Program-made: the position numbers and the translations under genes
Assembly (NCBI RefSeq): GCF_028890485.2
Contig: NZ_JARCHV010000001.1
Location: 372,001-436,000 of the forward strand
Direction of reading: 5' to 3'
Source of the DNA: Planococcus sp. SK3692
GTDB taxonomy: Bacteria > Bacillota > Bacilli > Bacillales_A > Planococcaceae
Length of the DNA: 64,000 nt
Part shown: in pieces, positions 47,921 through 54,591 of the stretch
Numbering within the stretch: the first letter of the stretch is position 1
How the letters are laid out: each line of letters starts with the position of its first letter
Notes under the pieces: model-generated
What the model saw: the letters and a program-made list of their open reading frames with translations, nothing else
What the model was told of the DNA's origin: nothing
Databases searched by the model: none

Positions 47921-48043
47921 TCGGTGTCTAGCTTCAGCGCCTAGCTCCTCGGGGACTTAAGTCACCCTGGCTGTGCGGCATAAAGCGCCGCTTCGCCAGT
48001 GCGCCTTAAGCCTGTCAGAGCTGAACAGGCGCTTCAGCTTTTC
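47921..48043 (-). repeat. Repeat family B, copy 4
   Basis: Outer arms AGCGCCT/AGGCGCT, inner AGCTC/GAGCT, CTTAAG on both sides, middle CTGGC/GCCAG, apical GCGGC/GCCGC. It begins 12 bases after the T-box terminator in transcript order. Confidence 0.85.
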
Positions 48044-48055
48044 TTTTTTCCCACA

Positions 48056-48315
48056 CAAAAAGCCCCATCCCAAAAGGGACGAAGCTCTGTTCGTGGTTCC
48101 ACCCTTCTTCTCTTCCGCACAATTTTTGCGCGCGGAATGAAGCTCTGCATCGGCTAACGGGCCGGTACCGTCGCCTGCTACTAAAGTTCGCAGGCGCTGC
48201 TCGAAGGGGGTAAACAAAAACGCTGTGCCGGGAAGCTTTCAGCCGAGTCTTCCCTCTCTGTATGCCATGCGTGATCGCTCATGTCCTTGTCGTTGCATGT
48301 AAATCATTAATGATG
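48056..48315 (-). promoter_or_regulatory. T-box leader of thrS
   Basis: T-box AGGGTGGAACCACG on minus near 48092-48105, followed by the terminator stem CGTCCC/GGGATG with GGGGCTTTTT (48056-48086). Stem I has AGAGAGGGAAGACTCGG. An ACC in UUUACCCCC near 48210 may be the Thr specifier, but I could not fix it with confidence. Confidence 0.88.
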
Positions 48316-48321
48316 ATTCTT

Positions 48322-48350
48322 ACTATACGATGAAAAAAATCAAAAGGCAA
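48322..48350 (-). promoter_or_regulatory. Promoter of the thrS leader
   Basis: -35 TTGCCT (48345-48350), 17-base spacer, -10 TATAGT (48322-48327), just after the dnaI stop. Confidence 0.7.
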
Positions 48351-48359
48351 TAGTTTCTC

Positions 48360-49298
48360 CTACTTGTTGCGGCGGTTTTCGCCTTCAAGTTTGACTGGGA
48401 CGGTCAATGCCTGGATCCGCTCCATAATGCGAGCTGCTTTCAAATCTTCTTTTTCGCCACGTTGTGAATAAGTTAAATGGTGTGCGAGTTCAGAATAGCT
48501 GAAGTTCGAGCTCATGAAAGTCGGCAATTTCTCCGCCATCCGGTAATGAAGGATCGTTCCAAGCACTTCGTCCCGCGTCCAACTAGACATTGCTTCAGCT
48601 CCGATATCATCGAGCATGAGCACATCGGCCCGTTTGACGTATTCGATTTTCTCCTGAAGTGTATGGTCGCCGATCGCTTGCTTCATTTCACGCATGAATT
48701 CCGGCACGAATACAAGAACCGTTTTCACATTGATTTCCGCAAGTTCATTTGCAACTGCGCTTAGCAAATAAGATTTGCCGGTGCCGAATTTGCCATATAA
48801 GTACAAGCCTTTTTCCGGAAGCGAATCCGGTCCTGTCGCTTTCTCGAGAAATTCGTCGACTGCACGAAAAGCAGGGAGCCTGCGGTCGTCCAGCTCGAAG
48901 TTTTCGATTCGCGCAGCCATCACTTCTTTTGGCATATACATGCTGTGGATCAAAGAGGAAGCATGCCGCTTATTGTCTTCGGCGGTCTTCAACCGGCATT
49001 TGGTGTATGAGATGCCAATATTGCCGCGCTCCAAGACAAGATTCGGCTCAAACCCTTTGAGGTGATTGATGCAGCCGCCGAGATTCGGGCATTTATTGCA
49101 GTCATGCGATTGGTCGATATATTCGTATAGCTTGCCCATGCCTTTTTCCACTGTCGGTCCGTCAATATCCTGTTCGTGTTCTTTCAGGAACTTGAGGACG
49201 CCGGGATGTTCCAGTACTTCTTTCTTCATCGCGTCGTAGCGCTCGGAAAATGAGGGCGCATTGACCACTCGCTTCATCGTTTCACGAATCGGTTCCAT
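48360..49298 (-). CDS. dnaI: DnaI, helicase loader
   Basis: 312 residues. AAA+ protein that loads the replicative helicase DnaC at oriC and at restart sites. N-terminal helicase-binding region with a Cys-rich CNKCPNLGGC zinc site (about residues 67-76), then AAA+ with Walker A GKFGTGKSYL (about 169-178) and Walker B VLMLDDIGAE. It begins directly after the dnaB stop codon, indicating tight coupling. In B. subtilis ytxC and ytxB lie between thrS and dnaI; neither is here. Confidence 0.95.
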   Translation of the reverse strand: MEPIRETMKRVVNAPSFSERYDAMKKEVLEHPGVLKFLKEHEQDIDGPTVEKGMGKLYEYIDQSHDCNKCPNLGGCINHLKGFEPNLVLERGNIGISYTKCRLKTAEDNKRHASSLIHSMYMPKEVMAARIENFELDDRRLPAFRAVDEFLEKATGPDSLPEKGLYLYGKFGTGKSYLLSAVANELAEINVKTVLVFVPEFMREMKQAIGDHTLQEKIEYVKRADVLMLDDIGAEAMSSWTRDEVLGTILHYRMAEKLPTFMSSNFSYSELAHHLTYSQRGEKEDLKAARIMERIQALTVPVKLEGENRRNK

Positions 49299-50669
49299 CT
49301 AATCACCCTTTCTTTTCTTCAACGCAAGCTTCGCAAGCAATTTCTGCTTTTCCTGTTCAAGCTGTTCACTTGAAGCTCCTTGGCCAGGCGTTTCCACTTC
49401 GTCTTTCTTATTAAACCATTCAGGCAGCTTTTCTTCGCGGATCGGCTTGCGTCCGGAAGATGCTGCGCGTTTCGGTGCGGCGCTTGATTCATTTTTCCAT
49501 TTCATATACTGCGTATGTTCGATGCGTGCAAATTCCATCGCCTGCTTGGCTGTCGTGACATTTTTTCTCAGCCAATGCGATGCTATTTTTTCTACATACG
49601 CTTTTGTTAGTTTCATATCGGTGCGCAATAAAACATATTGAAGCAATACGTTGACGACAGCCGGTTCCATGCCATGCTGCGTCACCAATTGATTCGCCAA
49701 CTGTACGTCAGCCGGCAGCGGTTCTTTGCCGTCTGCGATATCGCGCAGCACTTGAAGCGGTGATGCCGACTCCAAATATGCGATCAATTCGTCTTCTTTA
49801 TTTACAGGCGCTTGTTGTGCGTCTGGTTGCGTCGTTTTGGGTTCTGCCGTTTTGACGGGCTCGAGTTTAGGCGCAGTCGTCGTGACGGTCATTTTATAAT
49901 AATCGGAAGCAGCTTTACGCAACCCTTCTTCATCTATCCGGTAATCGTCTTCGATCGCCAGCAATACGACTTTTTGCATTTCAAGCGGGCCGAAACCGTA
50001 GAGGAACGACAGCTTCACGATAAAATTGCGGATGGATGGGGTCAATACGCGCTTTGGCACGAGTTGTTCAGACAGGCCTTGGCGCAGCAACGCAAAATCA
50101 AAGTCTTGATCCATTTCATATTCCCCGTCCGTCCGTGATTCAAGCTCTTTTTCGTCTGCCGGATAACCCGACTTCGCGTGTACCGGCTGGAAGATATCTG
50201 TGAAAGTCCTGGAGACTTCTGCATATCCTTCAGCAAGCGGCGCCTGGATGACAAAACGATCGCGGACACGGCGATACGACGATTCACCGATTTTACTGAA
50301 CAGGAACATCGACAATAACGGGTCGGCAAAAAAGTTTTTCGGGTCGAGCGGCGGGCATAGTTCATATACAAACGAACGGTTTTCCCCGTCTTTTCGAAAA
50401 GTCTTCAATAAACCGATTGCTTCGAGTTGAATGCGGGATTCGAAAATCGCTTTGACCGGTTTTCCGAGCGTGTTCATCAATGTATAATGCGTCGAATCCT
50501 CAGACCGCATTTCGCCATCTGCCCAAAGTGTCAAGTAGAGGGAGATGGCATCTGACCCGACCATCGGCTGATAAAGGAGCGTCAGCAACTGGCGGTCGTA
50601 ATTGGAAAATGGATATGGCATGCGAATCCGGTAAAAGTCGGCGGGCTGAAGTTCTTTGTACATTGTCAT
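49299..50669 (-). CDS. dnaB: DnaB, replication initiation and membrane attachment protein
   Basis: 456 residues. Firmicute DnaB (not the E. coli helicase) works with DnaD and DnaI in helicase loading. N-terminal winged-helix region (about 1-120), a central segment, a low-complexity Pro/Thr/Gln linker (about 265-295), and the DnaB/DnaD C-terminal module (about 300-390). Operon order nrdR-dnaB-dnaI as in B. subtilis. AAGGCGGTG lies five bases before the ATG. Confidence 0.93.
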   Translation of the reverse strand: MTMYKELQPADFYRIRMPYPFSNYDRQLLTLLYQPMVGSDAISLYLTLWADGEMRSEDSTHYTLMNTLGKPVKAIFESRIQLEAIGLLKTFRKDGENRSFVYELCPPLDPKNFFADPLLSMFLFSKIGESSYRRVRDRFVIQAPLAEGYAEVSRTFTDIFQPVHAKSGYPADEKELESRTDGEYEMDQDFDFALLRQGLSEQLVPKRVLTPSIRNFIVKLSFLYGFGPLEMQKVVLLAIEDDYRIDEEGLRKAASDYYKMTVTTTAPKLEPVKTAEPKTTQPDAQQAPVNKEDELIAYLESASPLQVLRDIADGKEPLPADVQLANQLVTQHGMEPAVVNVLLQYVLLRTDMKLTKAYVEKIASHWLRKNVTTAKQAMEFARIEHTQYMKWKNESSAAPKRAASSGRKPIREEKLPEWFNKKDEVETPGQGASSEQLEQEKQKLLAKLALKKRKGD

Positions 50670-50681
50670 GTGGTCACCGCC

Positions 50682-51158
50682 TTATTTGCTGTCCTTGTCA
50701 CCGGGATTGCGGTCAAGCAGATCCTTCAGTTCATCGATAAAGACCGTAATGTCTTTGAACTGGCGATAGACCGAAGCAAAGCGGACATAGGCCACTTCAT
50801 CGATATCCGCCAACCGGTTCATGACCAATTCACCGACTTCTTCCGATTTCACTTCAGGATTGCCACTCCGGCGCAATTCTTTTTCAATATCGAAAACGAC
50901 TGCTTCGAGCATGTCAAGCGACACTGGCCGTTTTTCACACGCGCGGATCAAGCCGCGCAATACTTTCTCGCGGCTGAATTCTTCGCGGGAACCATCTTTT
51001 TTCACGACGATCAGCGGCATCTCTTCTACTTTCTCGAATGTGGTGAACCGGTAACCGCATGCTTCACATTCACGACGCCTGCGGATTGATTTCATTTCAT
51101 CTATTGGCCGCGAATCTACAACGCGGGTGCCGTTATGCTGGCAAGCTGGACATTTCAT
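50682..51158 (-). CDS. nrdR: NrdR, ribonucleotide reductase regulator
   Basis: 158 residues. Zinc ribbon CPACQHNG...CEACGYRF (residues 3-39) and an ATP-cone (about 46-136) that binds ATP/dATP to control repression of ribonucleotide reductase genes. Start [10 protein letters not shown] (51158) is chosen because GGGGAG sits nine bases upstream; the ATG at 51167 touches that site. First gene of nrdR-dnaB-dnaI. Confidence 0.95.
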   Translation of the reverse strand: MKCPACQHNGTRVVDSRPIDEMKSIRRRRECEACGYRFTTFEKVEEMPLIVVKKDGSREEFSREKVLRGLIRACEKRPVSLDMLEAVVFDIEKELRRSGNPEVKSEEVGELVMNRLADIDEVAYVRFASVYRQFKDITVFIDELKDLLDRNPGDKDSK

Positions 51159-51225
51159 GGTAGACATCTCCCCGAAAATTCTCTATCTGGTAGTAACAGT
51201 ATAACAAAAAAATTCCCCATACATT

Positions 51226-51254
51226 AGAAAAAGCAGAGGATTTTCTCCTCTGCT
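51226..51254 (-). terminator. Terminator of speD
   Basis: Perfect stem AGCAGAGGA/TCCTCTGCT with a 5-base loop, followed by TTTTTC on the minus strand. Confidence 0.9.
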
Positions 51255-51279
51255 TGTGTTTTGCGTTATTAGTGGTCAG

Positions 51280-51663
51280 TTACACCGTTAGTGATACTTT
51301 TGTCGCTCCGGCGCCGACTGGTCCCATGCCGCGTGGCAATTCAGTTACTTCGCTTTGCTTTGAATCCAAAGCTTGTGCAATGTAATCTGCTGCAATTGTT
51401 GGATCAAGATCTCCGCAAGTGTACACATCGACACTAGCGTACCCGTGTTCCGGGAAGCTGTGGATAGTCAGGTGTGATTCCGAAATAATGACTACGCCGC
51501 TAACACCCTGTGGTGCAAATTTATGAAAAGCGACTTCGCGGATTTCCGCACCTGATTTGAGTGCTGCATCAACAAAAGTCTTTTCGATATAGTCCATATC
51601 GTTTAATTTGTCAAAATCACACTGCCAAAGTTCTGCGATTACGTGACGTCCCATAGTTTCCAT
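51280..51663 (-). CDS. speD: S-adenosylmethionine decarboxylase proenzyme
   Basis: 127 residues. Makes decarboxylated SAM for spermidine synthesis. Autocleavage between Glu62 and Ser63 in [24 protein letters not shown] generates the pyruvoyl cofactor; His68 and Cys83 positions are conserved. GGGGG is nine bases before the ATG. Preceded by a leader of about 190 bases containing a perfect complement of its ribosome site. Confidence 0.96.
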   Translation of the reverse strand: METMGRHVIAELWQCDFDKLNDMDYIEKTFVDAALKSGAEIREVAFHKFAPQGVSGVVIISESHLTIHSFPEHGYASVDVYTCGDLDPTIAADYIAQALDSKQSEVTELPRGMGPVGAGATKVSLTV

Positions 51664-51669
51664 GGTTCG

Positions 51670-51733
51670 TTTCCCCCTTTGATAACATTTTGGTTTTGCG
51701 CAAAATATTCAAAGTTGACTACCACGGGGGAAA
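51670..51733 (-). promoter_or_regulatory. Candidate ribosome-site-sequestering element in the speD leader
   Basis: The speD ribosome-site region GGGGGAAA (51670-51677 on minus) is fully complementary to TTTCCCCC 48 bases upstream (51726-51733). A GTTAG/CTAAC hairpin precedes the anti-site. This arrangement could switch translation; no known riboswitch is recognised. Confidence 0.45.
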
Positions 51734-51855
51734 GTTAGTCCAGAGAGGTCCTAACCCTTTAAGCAGTCATAAGAATAATAATATACGCTCCTAATTCCTT
51801 GCTCTACATACTAAATAGAATTGAGAAGTGGCAGCCGTTTTTGGCTACGATTCAT

Positions 51856-51884
51856 AGTATATGATGAATGTTTTCGAAATGCAA
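51856..51884 (-). promoter_or_regulatory. Sigma-A promoter of speD
   Basis: -35 TTGCAT (51879-51884), 17-base spacer, -10 TATACT (51856-51861). It leaves a leader of about 190 bases. Confidence 0.8.
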
Positions 51885-51922
51885 TAAATAAATGCTTTTG
51901 TGGACAATTTTTTTCAATACAA

Positions 51923-51968
51923 TAAAAAAAAGATTCCGCTTTCCTATAAGAAGAAAAGCGGAATCTTT
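51923..51968 (-). terminator. Terminator of gapB
   Basis: Long stem AGATTCCGCTTTTC / AGGAAAGCGGAATCT followed by TTTTTTTT on the minus strand, overlapping the final gapB sequence. Confidence 0.92.
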
Positions 51969-51973
51969 TTGCA

Positions 51974-52993
51974 TTATTTTGAAGCGACAGCCATAGAATT
52001 GGCTACCTTCTTCATTAAGTCTACAACGCGTGCAGAGTAGCCCCATTCGTTATCGTACCAAGCAAGCACTTTCACTTTGCGGTCTCCCATAACAATGGTC
52101 GTCAAACCATCAACAATTGCAGAACTCGGGTTGGTATTAAAGTCGATCGACACAAGCGGCTCCATCGTCAAATCGAGGATGCCTGAAAGCGCGCCTTGTG
52201 ATGCATCCATGAATGCACGGTTGACGTCTTCCACCGTCACGTCCTGTTGGACATCGACAACGAGGTCGACGAGTGACACGTTCGGCGTTGGGACACGCAG
52301 CGCCAAACCGTGCACTTTCCCTTCAAGTTCCGGAAGAACCAATGACAAAGCTTTAGCAGCCCCCGTTGAAGTCGGGATGATCGACTGTCCGCAAGCACGG
52401 GCGCGTCGAAGATCCTTGTGTGGGTTATCTAAATTCTTTTGGTCATTAGTGTACGCATGGACAGTCGTCATCAATCCGTTTTCGATGCCGAATGCATCAT
52501 TCAAAACTTTCGCGACAGGAGCCAAGCAATTCGTCGTGCAGCTGGCGTTTGAGATGATGTGGTGTTTGTCGACATCCAATTTATCGTCATTGACACCCAT
52601 GACGATCGTGATGTCTTCGTTTTTACCAGGAGCCGTCAAGATGACTTTCTTCGCTCCTGCGTCCAAATGAAGCGCAGCTTTATCGCGCGAGTTGAACTTG
52701 CCCGTTGCTTCAATGACGATATCGACACCCATCTCCCCCCAAGGGAGTTCCAATGGATCGCGCTCGTTAACCAATTGAATACGCTTTCCGTTTACAACCA
52801 ACGCATTTTCTTCTGCTTTCACTTCACCGGAGAAGGTACCGTGATTTGTGTCATACTTAATCAAGTGAGCAAGTGTTTCTGCCGGATAACTGGCGTTGAC
52901 TGCCGAAATTGTCACGTCATCCATCAAAACTGCTTGTCTGAAAACCATACGGCCGATGCGGCCAAATCCGTTAATTGCAATCGAAACTGTCAT
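51974..52993 (-). CDS. gapB: Gluconeogenic, NADP-type glyceraldehyde-3-phosphate dehydrogenase GapB
   Basis: 339 residues. N-terminal INGFGRIGRMVFR; catalytic SNASCTTNCLAP (Cys about residue 152) and THAYTNDQKNLDNPHKDLRRARA. The cofactor segment reads AVNASYPAETLAHLIKYD as in B. subtilis GapB, rather than the Asp-containing NAD segment of GapA, so a gluconeogenic role is likely. Start ATG at 52993 has GGGGG eight bases upstream. Two CcpN-like boxes lie upstream. Confidence 0.93.
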   Translation of the reverse strand: MTVSIAINGFGRIGRMVFRQAVLMDDVTISAVNASYPAETLAHLIKYDTNHGTFSGEVKAEENALVVNGKRIQLVNERDPLELPWGEMGVDIVIEATGKFNSRDKAALHLDAGAKKVILTAPGKNEDITIVMGVNDDKLDVDKHHIISNASCTTNCLAPVAKVLNDAFGIENGLMTTVHAYTNDQKNLDNPHKDLRRARACGQSIIPTSTGAAKALSLVLPELEGKVHGLALRVPTPNVSLVDLVVDVQQDVTVEDVNRAFMDASQGALSGILDLTMEPLVSIDFNTNPSSAIVDGLTTIVMGDRKVKVLAWYDNEWGYSARVVDLMKKVANSMAVASK

Positions 52994-53011
52994 GTATTTG
53001 TCCCCCAATTA

Positions 53012-53073
53012 AATAAGTCATACTTATATTTTTAATTCGTTATATAGTATAACACATTATTTACTTGTGAGAA
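53012..53073 (-). promoter_or_regulatory. gapB promoter with two CcpN-like boxes
   Basis: -10 TATACT (53046-53051) and a weak -35 TTCTCA (53068-53073), 16-base spacer. TGTGTTATACT (53046-53056) fits the CcpN consensus TRTGHYATAYW (as I recall it) at 11 of 11; TATGACTTATT (53012-53022) fits at 10 of 11. CcpN represses B. subtilis gapB on glucose. Confidence 0.65.
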
Positions 53074-53102
53074 CCTGAAAACAAAAGAAAGCGCATACTT
53101 TT

Positions 53103-53699
53103 TTAAGGTCGTGTCTGCCAATTGTCCAATATGCGCATTAATTGGCGCCTTGTGTGATCAATAGAACCGTTGTTGTCCAATACTTCATCTGCCCCTTGTT
53201 CTTTGACGCTTAGCGGCAATTGTGAAGCAATCCGCGCTTTCGCTTCTTTTTCCGCCAATCCATTGCGTTCCATGAGGCGCTTTAATTGCTCTTGCTCCGA
53301 TACACTAACGACCAAGATCTTGTCGACCATATGCTGGAGCTTGCTTTCGAATAACAGCGGAATGTCCATGATAACGGTTTCATATCCTTCAGCCGAAAAT
53401 GCTTGGCGCTGCCTAAGCATTTCCCGGCGTATTGCCGGGTGGATGATGTCATTTAATTTTTTTCGGCTCGCTGGGTCGTTGAAGATGATTGCCCCGACTT
53501 TCTCGCGGTCCATCGACCCGTCAGCCCGTATCACTTCCGTGCCAAAAGCTTGCACAATATTGTTCAATGTTTCCGTTCCGGGCTCGACCACTTGCCTGGC
53601 GACCAGATCTGCGTCAACGACTGGATAACCCAATTCCTTGAGCATCTGCGAGACGGTGCTTTTGCCGCTCGCGATGCTACCGGTCAATCCGATGATCAT
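53103..53699 (-). CDS. coaE: Dephospho-CoA kinase
   Basis: 198 residues. Last step of coenzyme A synthesis. P-loop GLTGSIASGKST (residues 4-15), DADLVARQVVEPGT (about 30-43) and VMDIPLLFE (about 109-117) are typical. Nine bases after the mutM stop; B. subtilis has ytaF between these two genes, absent here. No terminator seen before gapB. Confidence 0.95.
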   Translation of the reverse strand: MIIGLTGSIASGKSTVSQMLKELGYPVVDADLVARQVVEPGTETLNNIVQAFGTEVIRADGSMDREKVGAIIFNDPASRKKLNDIIHPAIRREMLRQRQAFSAEGYETVIMDIPLLFESKLQHMVDKILVVSVSEQEQLKRLMERNGLAEKEAKARIASQLPLSVKEQGADEVLDNNGSIDHTRRQLMRILDNWQTRP

Positions 53700-53708
53700 G
53701 TAAATTCC

Positions 53709-54578
53709 TCATTTCTGGCAAGACGGGCAGTAAACGGACGCCCGGCTCGCGATTTTTACTGTTTTCGTCTCTGTGCCGCAAATCGTGCACACTTTTTTGC
53801 CGTACATGCCAAAACGATTCTGCATGCTGCCCGACTCCCCGTTAATATTGCGATAATCGGAAATTGTGCTGCCGCCTGCGTCAATACTCTCAAGCAAAAT
53901 GGCGGCTATTGCCTGAAACAATTCAATTTTGCGCTTGCGGCTGATGCGGCTAGCAGCACGCTTCGGGTGGATCTTCATGCGAAACAGCGCTTCAGTGGCG
54001 TATATATTGCCGCATCCCGAGATGACCGTGCCATCCATTATGACTTCTTTGATTGGCTTGTTGCGGAATTTCGGGCTTCCTGATTGCTGCAAAAACCATT
54101 CAAGTGCCTCGTCGGCAAACGGTTCCGGCGCCATCAATAGGAGCGGCGGGAAATCCGCTTCGGTTTCGAGCACACGCATTTCCCCGAAACGCCGGATATC
54201 GGAGAACGCCAGCAAGTTGCCATCATCAAGTGTCAGCACCACATGGACGTGGCGCCTGAACTTATCTTCCGGGATTGCCAGCAGGCTATCGACGAAAAAC
54301 CATGCCCCTGACATGCCCAGATGGTTGACCAGCAGGAATTCCTGCTCGTTTTTCATGGTCATGTAAATATACTTGCTGCGCCGTTCGACGGCGAGTATTT
54401 GGGAACCGGTCAGGCGCTCTTGAAAATCATCCGCTTCGATGCGCTTCAAGATCGCTTCTTTGCCCGATTGCTTTGATTTTCGGATCGTATCGGACACATC
54501 GACGGAGACAATGCGTTTGCCGATCGACACGGGGCGGATTTGCCGGACCACCCCTTCTACTTCCGGAAGTTCCGGCAT
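53709..54578 (-). CDS. mutM: Formamidopyrimidine-DNA glycosylase
   Basis: 289 residues. Removes 8-oxoguanine and formamidopyrimidines. After Met removal Pro2 is the catalytic nucleophile (MPELPEVEGV). Conserved Lys region RRSKYIYM, H2TH segment SGCGNIYATEALF and C-terminal zinc finger CTICGTET...CPSC are present. Start at 54578 has AGGAGG; the frame to 54617 is longer but lacks MPELP at its start. 13 bases after polA. Confidence 0.95.
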   Translation of the reverse strand: MPELPEVEGVVRQIRPVSIGKRIVSVDVSDTIRKSKQSGKEAILKRIEADDFQERLTGSQILAVERRSKYIYMTMKNEQEFLLVNHLGMSGAWFFVDSLLAIPEDKFRRHVHVVLTLDDGNLLAFSDIRRFGEMRVLETEADFPPLLLMAPEPFADEALEWFLQQSGSPKFRNKPIKEVIMDGTVISGCGNIYATEALFRMKIHPKRAASRISRKRKIELFQAIAAILLESIDAGGSTISDYRNINGESGSMQNRFGMYGKKVCTICGTETKTVKIASRASVYCPSCQK

Positions 54579-54591
54579 CACAAATTCCTCC

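Noticed and set aside
47491-48043. Possible CRISPR array in the thrS leader
   Set aside because: Units are over 120 bp, palindromic throughout and lack short identical repeats with unique spacers; no cas genes nearby.
47957-48217. 86-residue minus-strand frame upstream of thrS
   Set aside because: It spans the T-box, its terminator and repeat copy 4.
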